Assembly: GCF_965363235.1 (NCBI RefSeq)
Contig: NC_134849.1
Location: 48,554,122 to 48,618,121 of the forward strand
Origin: Mytilus galloprovincialis
Taxonomy: Eukaryota > Mollusca > Bivalvia > Mytilida > Mytilidae
DNA: 64,000 nt
Direction of reading: 5' to 3'
The position numbers and the translations under genes were made by a program. This document shows positions 45,745 to 64,000 of the stretch, piece by piece. Each line of letters starts with the position of its first letter. Within the stretch, counting starts at the first letter, position 1. Under the pieces are notes generated by a model. That model did no database searches. It was not told the origin of the DNA and saw only the letters and a list, made by a program, of their open reading frames with translations.

Positions 45745-46033
45745 TATGCCCCACCTATTTTAAGATACATGTAGTAGGAGGGCATTATGTTTTCTCAACA
45801 GTTTGTCCTTCTGTTCGTTTGTCTGTCTGTTCCAGTGGGTTAAACTTTTTGGTAAAGGTAGTTTTTGATGAAGTTAAAGTCCAATCAACTTGAAACTTAG
45901 TACACATGTTCCCTATGATATGATCTTGCTAATTTCAATGTCAAATTAGAATTTTGACCCCAATTTCAGGGTCAACTGAACATCTGAACAGTGAAAATAA
46001 AAGTGTGAAAAGGGCATCTGTGTACTATGGACA
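45745..46033 (+). repeat. tatgcccca-type repeat, left part, split by the 46034 element
   Basis: Starts atgccccacctat and runs to gtactatggaca; the remaining tail (gacacattcttgttt) resumes at 51911. Comparison with 7321-7602 and 62451-62766 shows that the two parts were once joined. Confidence 0.85.
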
Positions 46034-46683
46034 TGTTCCAGACCATACGAGTATTTGGACCGTACGCGTACGGTCAGGACCGTATACGTATACTCGTAGG
46101 GTCGGACCATACGCGTACGGTCGGACCGTAGGAGTATACGCGTATGGTCCAGCTACCCATACATGTTTTGGGATCATATGGGTTAAATTCAAACAAACAT
46201 TTATCAAAATCTTTATTTTTCGTTATACAAATTGTTATAATTACAGTTAGATGGATAAAGTGAATAAGCGAATAATTGAAACTAAATATTTGTTTATCCG
46301 ATAATTCTATTTTGTTACTCAAGGTGACACTGGTTTCCACAAAGAACGTCATATTTTTTTTACATTAACATGTTTTGTTCATGCATGTTCCTTTGCATAT
46401 GCATTTTTTTGTAAAGTTCCTAAATATTCTAAAACTATTGTTCTCCCACTTTATGTTTACTTCCGATAACTTCAATTTCAATGAGCATACTGGGCTGCTA
46501 TTAATGAATTACTGACATGCTAAATACAGGAGATTAAAAGATTAAATAAGCGTGATTTTTTTAAATAGTTAAAATTATGAAAAGTTTTTATTTCAATTAC
46601 TATTAAACTTTTTATATTAATTTCAGATATAAGTTATGTTGATCTGCCATATACATTTGTATCTAATAAACTTGACCAACTTC

Positions 46684-47182
46684 TTAATACACTGTGTCTT
46701 AACCACACCGGCAAAATTTGATCGGACTCGATGGTATCTAACATCCGGCACAATGACGGAACATTAATAGACAGAAGAAAGATAGGTTTCTCCTTATTTT
46801 CTTATTTTTTTTATGATATCGAAGAATATATATACATATACAACTATTTTCTATTGTGATATGCAGTATTTTCTACAACCGTTCTGTATTAACGGAGAAA
46901 TAAGTAAAAATGCACGTCAAAATGACGAATTGAGTGAACCTTGCCTCGAAATTGTTTATTTTCTCGTTAAATTGTTCACATTGTACGGAAAGAAAGGTAC
47001 GGGAAGATAGATACTGACACGGAGATTGCAAAACTTGTCATTATAAACACCTCAATACTTGTATTTCTGAGTATGGAGCGAAAGAAATGGGTCATGTCAA
47101 AATGGAAATGGCCGGTTTCGTCAATGTTTACCACCCGGTTTGGTCATAGATTTCACAATGCATAACCCGGTTTGGTCAACTA
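46684..47182. repeat. Left inner inverted arm
   Basis: It pairs with 51312-51806 over nearly its whole length (for example gagtatggagcgaaagaaat with its inverse). Some 62- to 65-codon open stretches here are chance frames within the arm. Confidence 0.85.
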
Positions 47183-47487
47183 AAAAAAAATCATAATCGC
47201 ATTACATTATAATTGATAATTTAACTTCAGTGTTAAAAAGGAGTTTTAGAACACAAATAATTTTAATTTTACTTTGCATTCAAAAATTTATAACAGCAAA
47301 ATAGGTAAGAATGAAGGTTATATCGCAAATTGAGGTTAAAGCTCTCAAATATGCGTTTTCTATATGAATTATGGAAAATATGTTTAAACTTGAAATTAGA
47401 GTTAAACTTTACGGTCTTAAAAAATCGAAACACACAATTGATATCTGATTTTCTCGTACAATAGGATGGACACCTTTATAAGTAACA

Positions 47488-47634
47488 GGGGCGGATCCAG
47501 CCATTTTAAAAAGGGGGGGTCCCAACCCAGAGTAAAGGGGGTTCCAGCTATATGCTCCCATTCAAATGCATTGATCGGCCAAAAAAAAGGGGGTTCCAAC
47601 CCCCGGACCCCCCCCCCCCCTGGACCCGCCAATG
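47488..47634 (-). repeat. gcggatccag MITE, minus copy
   Basis: Short element with ggcggatccag and tggacccgcc ends and G/C runs. The same family is in opposite orientation at 48051-48170, and a diverged relative is at 59816-59972. Confidence 0.7.
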
Positions 47635-48050
47635 AGTAATCTAAACATTCTATGTATGTAATCTTTTCTATGATCGTTAATAATAAATTTTTAATAAACA
47701 GTGATGATAAGACAAATGTATATATGCATGCATAATCGACATAGAAAATTAGTGTGTATAGGAAGAAAAGGATTACAACTACCATGCATCAAAGGTGGGT
47801 CGGGGGCGTGCAATCTATACGTCTTCTAGATTCGCCACTTATCTTATAAAGTGTATACGGTACCGAATTAAAAATATTGTAAGAAATAAGAAAACAGGGA
47901 CACCCGCAAAATCGGATTATGTGAGTTTGATTATGTTTATTATAAACATTCTCATTGATATTTTTAAACAAGCGACACTAAGTGATTCGAATTCATAGCG
48001 TTTTGAACTATTTGTATAAAGCTGCATATGTCAAAAGTTAGAAGGTTTGC

Positions 48051-48170
48051 ATTGGCGGATCCAGGGGGGGTCCGGGAGTTGGAACCCCCCTTTTTTTGCC
48101 GATCAATGCATTTGAATGGGAGCATATAGTTGGAACCACCCCCCTTTTTCAAATGGCTGGATCCGCCCTG
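48051..48170 (+). repeat. gcggatccag MITE, plus copy
   Basis: Inverted relative of 47488-47634; both contain ccaattcaaatgcattgatc-like words (aatgcatttgaatgggagca in this orientation). Together they form a potential hairpin with a 417-bp loop. Confidence 0.7.
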
Positions 48171-48444
48171 GGTTTGACTGTAACATATAAAAGTATGGAA
48201 CACAGATTTAACGACTTTTTTTCCCTATTTGCCATATGTCCATTGCTCTTGCCCTTGACCTCATTTCTATATTATTTTTCCTTCGGCCACATGACGATTC
48301 ATGTGACCGTGAACTTATTTCCTTCATTGATTGGTAAATGTTAAGGGTTTTGTGTAGTTGGTTTTATTAATTAGAATGTGTTCATGTCCGTCTGGCAGGA
48401 TTCATTAGACCTCGACTTAAATGGTTCCATAAACAATTGGTTAA

Positions 48445-49682
48445 CATACCTGCCAAGTTTTGAAAGTGCCCATGGGGGTTTTAGTGCGCGACAACAATTT
48501 CAAAGGTTACAATTCTTTGCGACGACTATTTTGAATGTGCTGTTTTGTGGTCTAGAAAAAGTGTCATATTTGTAAGATGAGCTTACATGCCTTTTTCTAA
48601 AGTTTTTTTGCATAATTATAGTTATTATATATCAGTAGAAAAGATGAACATGTAGCTGCAAGACCAGGAATTAATTTCATGTGTAAGGATATTAAATAAT
48701 TGCTGACTTTTTCAATTTAAAATTATGCACAAAGAAAGACCTTTATCAGGTTGGGAACAACACCTAGGGGTATCCCCTCAATGTAAGGACATTAAAAACC
48801 ACTTTTTAAGTAAAAATGAGCACATTTTCTGAGTGATATTCATATTATTTGAAGTAACTTTTCCCAAAGAATTATACATCTTATGATCTATCTGGTATAA
48901 TATGGTCAACACATGTCCAAGTATTATGGTATGTTCATGGCCTAATATATCATGTATATCTTCTTTATTTTTCAAAATAATTGGACCCTACATTTAGAAA
49001 AGTAGTTCTAAATATAATGTTGAATTTCCCATTTTTAAGTTAAATAAAAATCTACATTTTTTCATTTTTATTTTTCACAGAACTTGAGAAGTAAAATGAC
49101 CCCTTGCATTTGACTAAGGGAAGTCCCTCATTTAAGGGATTCCTCATGTGGGTTTTTTTGTTTTGCCCATGTGAAAAATAAAGAATAGTACATTAAATGA
49201 TTTGGTATTTTAATTAAATACGTATCATTTGTTACAGCAAGTGAAATATCAATAAATTAGTGAATAAACTACTATTTATTATCTTTATGGTAGTACTGCA
49301 TCATTGAAGTTTGTCAATCAGCCATGCTTTTATTCTTATTCTGTGTAAGAACCTCCTTGCAGGTGAAAAACCATTTGCCATGTTCACGATTTTAAAAAAC
49401 AGAGGAAATCAACACAAGTTCAAAATCTAGGATGTTAGAATTATCTTGAGAGAAAATGTTTTTGATTGGCTGATTAATTTGATCATGAGAAACATAGAAT
49501 TTGATTGGCTGAACACGAATGTCTTCCTTGGACACGGTTCAAAATCGGGAACCATCATATTTTTCGTGTAGATTTTCACAAAATCGTGTTTTAGAGGGTT
49601 TTTCACGATCACGATCGTGCAATCGTGACAAAGGGTCAAAATCGTGTAATACACGCCTAAATCGTGAAAGTTGGCAGGTATG
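48445..49682. mobile_element. 1,238-bp element, CATACCTGCCAA ends, 6-bp duplication GGTTAA
   Basis: The inverted ends CATACCTGCCAA and TTGGCAGGTATG are flanked by GGTTAA at 48439-48444 and 49683-49688. It has split an old pearl-type unit (ccttgacctcat... | gtttctgtgacc). The interior shows no transposase; near the right end is a stretch rich in atcgtg and cacgat words. The superfamily is unknown to me. Confidence 0.75.
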
Positions 49683-49689
49683 GGTTAAG

Positions 49690-51311
49690 TTTCTGTGACC
49701 ATTTTTTTTTATCTTACAGACCTTCATCATAAATTCAATTGCGATCATTTAAGCATTTGTGACATGTCAGTGCGTGCACTTAAATAAAAATAATATGTCT
49801 TAAATTTTTTTATTGAAAAAAAAACCGCCAGTGAAGTTGTTTGCTATGTCCGGTCAAGTTATCCGGTTCGTGAAATTTGAAATTTTCAGTTGTTACACAT
49901 TTTTTTTTTAAATTCAAGAACGGTGAAATTTTGTTTGGAATTCTTTGTTGTTTTTAGCTCACTTGACCCAACAGGAAAAGTATTATTTTTTCATCACTTG
50001 GCACCGGTCGACTGTCGTTCATTATCTTTCAATACCATTTTTACATAAATTTTCACATCTAAAATTACTAGGCTGCATTTAACAAACCTTAATTAAAGTC
50101 ATATGTCTTTTTTAATTATAATTAGGGTATCTAGTTTTGAAAAGTTTACTGTGACCCCGCTTGTCAACCAAGATGGCCGTCATGGCTAAGAAATAAACAA
50201 AGGGGGGCATGCAAGTGCATGATATCAATCATGTAAACACAGCCGTAGACATAGACAATTCGAAAAGGCCAGATGATTATCTTCAAAATGTTGAGCTCTA
50301 TCATTTGTCCATTTACTATAAAATTCTCACATTAGTTCTTAAAGGAGTTATTGCATTGCCCTTAAATGACGAATTTGAAGTTCTTTTTATCAATTTCTAT
50401 CTATTATTTTCAAACATATATATATAAAAGTCATATAGCAAAAATGACTTAGGAAGTCAAGAAGATATACAAATAACTCGACTTGGCCGATATCCTAATA
50501 AAACTCATTGACCTTTAATTAAGATTTTTTTTTTCATTTCATTGCGTTTTTACACGCCCGTCACAATTTTGACAGGACGTATAAATGTATACATCCGTCC
50601 GTCCGTACTTCCTTTGATCCGTCCGTTCCTCCATCTATCAGTCATTCTGTCCGTCCGTCTATCTATCCGTCTATCCTTCTGTCCACCGTAAACATGTCGC
50701 ACCGTAACTTGAGAACAGTTTATCAAGTTTTTATGAAACTTATTTCTTGAAATGGTCAAACGATCTGTAAACCTTTTAGTAAAAACCCAATTAAATCTTT
50801 TTGAGTTACAGGACTTTGTAAGTAAAACAGGAGTGTGTTTTTTAACATGTCGCGCCATATCTCAAAACGATTTATCATAATTGCATCAAACTTTACACAC
50901 TTCTTAGAAATATAAATCTTAACTTCTGCATACTTTTTGTTCATGTTTTAAATTTTGTTTATTATAGCGTTATTTAGGGTTTTTTTTGTACAAAAAGGAG
51001 GGGGTCACATATTGCGATGTATCTCAAAACCTATATAAAAAAAATATCATAATGTTAATGTTAAAAAGATAATTAGATATCAGTGTTTGCTATTGAGTAT
51101 TTATATTCCATTTAAAATTAGTTTGAAGATCAGTGAAATAACGGATACGCCTTTCATTAGGACACTGTGTATTACTATAATTACCTATGTAAATAAATTT
51201 AACAACGCCAAGTTAACTTTATAATAAATATATATTTAAATTCTTTCGAAAGACAATGTTCAGATCCGAGTTAACGTTACTTTTCATAAATTGTTGGTTT
51301 TAAAAAATATA
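49690..51311. other. Interior of the 5.9-kb element, right part
   Basis: 50550-50870 holds a repeat with a cgtccgtccg run and gacaggacgtataaatg, common in mussels. No gene is recognised. Confidence 0.45.
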
Positions 51312-51806
51312 AAAAACCGGGTGATATATATAGACGAAACCGGGTGATTGTGTAGAAACAACAATGACGAAACCGGTGTATTTTAATTTGACATGACCCA
51401 TTTCTTTCGCTCCATACTCAGAAATACAAGTATTGAGGTGTTTATAACAACAAGTTTTGCAATCTCCGTGTCAGTATCTATCTTCCCGTACCTTTCTTTC
51501 CGTACAATGTGAACAATTTAACGAGAAATTAAACAATTTCGAGGCAAGGTTCACTCAATTCGTCATTTTGACGTGCATTTTTACTTATTTAACCGTTAAT
51601 TTAGAACGTTTGTAGAAAATATTGCATATCACAATAGAAAATAGTTGTATATGTATATATATTCTTCGATATCATAAAAAATATAAGAAAATAAGGAGAA
51701 ACCTATCTTTCTTCTATCTATTAATGTTCCGTCATTGTGCCGGATGTTAGATACCATCGAGTCCGATCAAATTTTGCCGGTGTGGTTTAGACACAGTGTA
51801 ATATTA
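51312..51806. repeat. Right inner inverted arm
   Basis: Inverse of 46684-47182 with a few percent differences and small indels. It ends right before the palindrome-rich outer terminus. Confidence 0.85.
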
Positions 51807-51960
51807 GTCAGACCGTACGCGTACGGTCCGACCGTATGCGTATTTTGAAAAAGTACGCATACGGTCCAGACTGTACGCGTACGGTCCAAATACTCATACG
51901 GTCTGGAACAGACACATTCTTGTTTCATGATTCAGTTTTATCATGATGGATAATTACAAT

Positions 51961-54687
51961 GTACAGTACCCTTCAAAAGGATCGATTCGATTTCGTTTTT
52001 CTCCGATTTCCGTGTTTCTTGGAATCCCACCGAGTACTGCGGATTTCACTCCCAAAGTCCTCCAAAGATTCTCTCCCAACACCGCGTGGTTGTTAATTGG
52101 TTTATTGCCCATCGGATGTACTAAAAATTAACGACGTGTGACAACATAATCGGATTACCTAGATAATTTACCTATGAACATTTAATTGATCTTGGTTGCA
52201 CAGGTGTGCTTTAAAATAACAGTATTAAAAATTGAACAAATGTTTTCCTTTCTTTGACATATAAAGATGCGACAATATAATTTGAAATAAGATAATTATT
52301 ATCTTATATGTTTTGTCCTATGTCATTATCTTCGAAATAAAACGTACATACAAAAAAATATGAAGAAAAAAATTGTTATTTTGTGTTTCTATTACAGTCC
52401 GGTCAGGTCATACATACATTGTGTTCTTTCAACAAAGACGATTTTGCCACAAATAGAATCTGTTTAGCTTACTCAATACGCAATATCGGTGCATTAATTG
52501 TTCATTATTTAAAAATCAACTGGCTAATAAAATCATGTTGTTTTTACGGTAACACGATTCATCGGATCAACAAGTAAACTTATTTATTGAGCAATGTAAA
52601 ATATTATGTTTCACCACCTCGGTATATTTATACAGACTTGAATAATTTAAATTACGAACAGAAACTGTAAAGTGACAACTCTGTTGAACAAAGGAAATAA
52701 CTTCAAGTGATATTGATAGCGCTCGTCCTTTTCGTATTTTACGAAACGGTTTTCAAATTGACGAAAGTACTTTAATATATCAATTTCGTCAGTTAAAATT
52801 GGAAAGTGTAAAAATATTTTCACATTAAATTACTATAATTCTACCTGTCTTCATGTTTTAGACAAATTTATGACGCTCAATCATTTTACGTTTACAAAAA
52901 ATGTTAAAAGTTGTGATGATAAGTAATCCGCTTATCGCTATCCGATAGGTCACTAATCCTTTAATTATTATCAAACCTCATAATTGCCCATCATAATATT
53001 CTATTCCAGTTAAATCAGTCATCATTTTATTTTCAAAATTTCTAACCGCCTACAATTGGCAGTTCTTTATCTTTTTATTGCCATTTGAACACAATTGACC
53101 ACCCGGACAATTTCAATCATAATTTCAATATTTCATCAACCGTTAATTTATATTATTGACCATGAACGTATAACTAATGTTCAGGTCTACTTCCTTTTTA
53201 GAAAGATAAAATACTAAAAATCAAATAGTCAAAGATGTGTTCTCGTTTATTCGGAAAAGAATTATATTTTAGATTCCGATTAATCAATTGTAAAAGAACA
53301 TTCTGGAGCCTCAATAGGATTGCACAAAAATGTCGTTCTGCAACTTTAGAAACCTTGAATGGATTTTTCCCACGGTCGTCTAGAAAGGTCACATGAGTTT
53401 ACTGGTACGCGATATTATTTCCCGCCCTTTTAAAAACTCGTGCTTTGGATAAAATTTATGTTAACTATTTTTAGCATTTAACATTGTTAAGTAAGTCAAG
53501 TTCAAGTTCAAGTTCATCCCAAACTGTTGATAAGTGAGATGTGTATCGTGGAATTGTCTTCGCACGGCAAATAATTGTTTTTAAAATCTTTTAAGATCAC
53601 TGTTCAAAATACACAAATTTACATTCATTGTGCGAAAATAAATATTATACAAAGACGAATTAATGCAGCTGTGGAAGTATTCCTGTTGTAACCGTAATGT
53701 ATTATTATCCTACCGTACTGCCAACAAATCGTAAAACGAAAATGCCGTAATTATTAAGCATAACGAATGGTGAATAATATTTTCCTTTTAACTTGAATAT
53801 ACAAAACTTTCAGACACGTAATTTTTATGATTTCCTTTAAACTGCTCTCATTAATTTAGCGAAAGTTTCCGGTTATTTTTACACAAGTATGTTCATTTCG
53901 TACCGTAAATAAAATATTAATTTACTGGTGAAGACATCGAGGGCAAAATTAAGTAGTTTTTATTTTTTTATAAAACTTAAATGCAATTGAAAGAATTAAC
54001 AACAACATTTTGCTTTTAAATCTTTTATTCATTCCAGCAATTAGATAATCGTAAAAAGAAAATGCCGTAGACTTGCACAATTATTACGTGGTCATTATTA
54101 TGCCTAATGAATGGTGAATAAATTTTCCTTTTTACTTACATATATATATACAAAACTTTTAGACACATACTTTTCAAATAAAGACTAACTTTGAAGTAGA
54201 ATATTTGGGTTTTCACATATTCCACTATATTTTTATAATCCTTCTTTTTAAAAAGCAAGTTCATTAAGGTAAGGATATTTTTAGATGGGCTAACAAAAAA
54301 TACGAAAATATTTTGACTTATTATTACCACAAATTAAACTTAATTAATATAAAAGACATTTAAAATTATACACCTGTTTGACACTTAATTAAACTGATAC
54401 AGTAGACCGGAAATATAATTCTTTATTACTTCAACCTTTACCTGTCAGGTAATCCAATTACCCTATCAGTGGTGTGCCGGTAGAGATCAAAGTAGGACAA
54501 GGGCAATTAATTCCTCGGTGTAGAGAGTGAGCTCGCTATCACAATAAACATTTACCTGATTTTGGGAGAGATTACTCCCAAATTCCTCCCAACATTTAGG
54601 GAGGAATATCGGAGTTTTTCGGAGTGACTCCGACATTTTCCTTGGTGTAGGGTGTGGGAGAGTTGATCCTTTTGAAATGTACTGTAC
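51961..54687. mobile_element. Possible 2.7-kb element with GTACAGTAC ends
   Basis: The ends match as inverted copies: GTACAGTAC, two differing bases, TTCAAAAGGATC at 51961-51983, and the inverse at 54665-54687. Both subterminal regions contain gag/ctcccaa and ctccga words. No target duplication is clear. Inside, a segment of about 100 bp (cgtaaaa...gaaaatgccgta) is duplicated at 53729 and 54049. Confidence 0.45.
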
Positions 54688-54689
54688 CT

Positions 54690-55242
54690 GTTAAAAAAAA
54701 CTTGACATAGAAATTTTGACAGAAAGTAATGATGACCAAACCATGAAAAATTTCCCTAAAAAACACCTATGAAAATAAATTAAATTGTTGCAAAATTTGT
54801 AAGAAACACAAACACCTTGCTGATCAAAGTCTTGCTCATTTGTTGGCAAATTAATTGTTAGATTGAAGGAACACTGTGTTGCCCAATCAATGTTCTGCAT
54901 ATAACCAAGCTTTCAGATGAAAGAAAACAGCAAAAATAAAAAATGTCTTCAAAAATGTACAAAACATTAATCATGTTAGTTCTTGATTTTTTAATGGTTG
55001 TTTTGCTTAAATTGTGTTTAGGTCTCATTGATGTTAATCTGGGATATTCCACACTCTGGCACTGGAGTCTGTCCAGTACTTGAAAGAAGAAGAACCCACA
55101 TACCTCCATTTTATTTATAGTTTTATACACATAAACGAATATCACAAAGGTCATTTATCATGTTTATTATTATATGTTTAATAGTTCATATCTATAGGTA
55201 AAAATGTGTAAGTGTGGACTAATAGAAATTTATTTTCAACAG
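54690..55242 (+). other. Sequence just upstream of the first NDUFV1 exon found
   Basis: Presumably intron or promoter. No convincing exon with an ATG and a phase-1 donor was found here. Confidence 0.35.
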
Positions 55243-63527
<8,285 letters not shown>

Positions 63528-63754
63528 GTATTTTTCTGAAAATGATGCAGCCAATTGATGACAAATTTTTAAGTCTGAAGGTCATTTAAAGGTTATACAG
63601 ATACATGGGAATCATCATTGTATACTGGTTCTCTCAGATAAATACAGTGGATTTATTTCCTGTAAATCTGAAAATAGGCTCTCAAAATAGTAAATTTGGC
63701 TTGTGGTTGATGACATATGATTAACCCTTTAGTATTACCTTATCTTCTATCTAT

Positions 63755-63985
63755 TAGCTCTGCAACATAAGAGGGGGGCAGGACCTTTTTGGGATGTCAG
63801 GATCGGGTGTTTTTAAGCTCAAGATTTCAGGATTGGTCCTGTTGGGATCCAGGAATTCTTTGAAATTTCAGGATGTTGGGATTTAAATTTCTTTAAATTT
63901 CGGGACCTCGGGATATCATGTTTTTAAGCCCGAGAATATCAGGATTAGGACCCCTCCTAACCCCCCCTCACATAACTACCTTGTG
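63755..63985 (+). repeat. Imperfect ttcaggat / gggat repeat
   Basis: Short words (aggatcgggt, tttcaggatt, gggatatca, gtttttaagc) repeat irregularly up to a ccccccctca end. It looks like an internally duplicated dispersed repeat. Confidence 0.45.
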
Positions 63986-64000
63986 AAGATGTATTCACAT

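Larger units (their letters stand above)
46034..51910. mobile_element. 5.9-kb element with long inverted ends, TGT...ACA, 4-bp target duplication
   Basis: The outer ends TGTTCCAGACC... and ...GGTCTGGAACA are inverted copies, and GACA is duplicated on both sides (46030-46033 and 51911-51914). The outer ends contain several copies of the palindrome GACCGTACGCGTACGGTC and variants. Inner arms of about 495 bp (46684-47182 and 51312-51806) are also inverted copies. The left side has about 530 bp extra (46152-46683) without a partner. No transposase was recognised inside. A 4-bp duplication with TGT...ACA ends recalls Ginger-type DNA transposons, but the family is not proved. Confidence 0.82.

Noticed and set aside
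46025-46352. Tyr-Gly-Pro repeat proteins
   Set aside because: They are readings of the CG-rich palindromes at the end of the 46034-51910 element.

Overview
The window is eukaryotic nuclear DNA: AT-rich, with short coding exons in GT-AG introns of 0.4 to 5.4 kb, and packed with small non-autonomous repeats. Several repeat families that I recognise as common in mussels and other bivalves recur many times, so the source is most likely a marine bivalve, probably a mytilid mussel. No bacterial or organellar sequence was seen.

Two host genes can be read, both on the + strand. Positions 394-26179 hold the last 15 exons (681 codons plus stop, every splice phase consistent) of a WD-repeat protein that I identify as GTF3C2, the TFIIIC110 subunit of the RNA polymerase III factor TFIIIC. 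Its 5' end lies before the window. Positions 55243-63527 hold five exons of NDUFV1, the 51 kDa FMN- and NADH-binding subunit of mitochondrial complex I. Its first, transit-peptide exon was not found, and its 3' end, including the N3 iron-sulphur motif, lies beyond the window.

The rest is repeat. GTF3C2 introns carry a 76-bp satellite interrupted by a young composite element (11815-13578), foldback elements (4611-4765, 7157-7852, 8733-9143), 50-bp and 43-bp minisatellites, a 2.6-kb DNA transposon with a cysteine-rich coding fossil (16427-19032), and two elements with internal tandem repeats (19573-21656 and about 24187-25410). The 29 kb between the genes contains a possible minus-strand spliced non-coding transcript (about 30926-32960), regions dense in GTTC/GAAC words, a 568-bp hairpin whose arms carry tRNA-like pol III A and B boxes (39271-39838), an inverted pair of GCGCCCGG arrays (41165-42265), two abutting MITEs, and a 5,877-bp element with long inverted ends (46034-51910). 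That last element has split an older repeat with a clean 4-bp target duplication and itself holds a 1.24-kb element with a 6-bp duplication.

The best candidates for something undescribed are the 46034-51910 element, with its repeated 18-bp palindrome, and the convergent tRNA-like hairpin. The two host genes show no functional link. The pol III-type boxes near a TFIIIC subunit gene are noted only as a coincidence.
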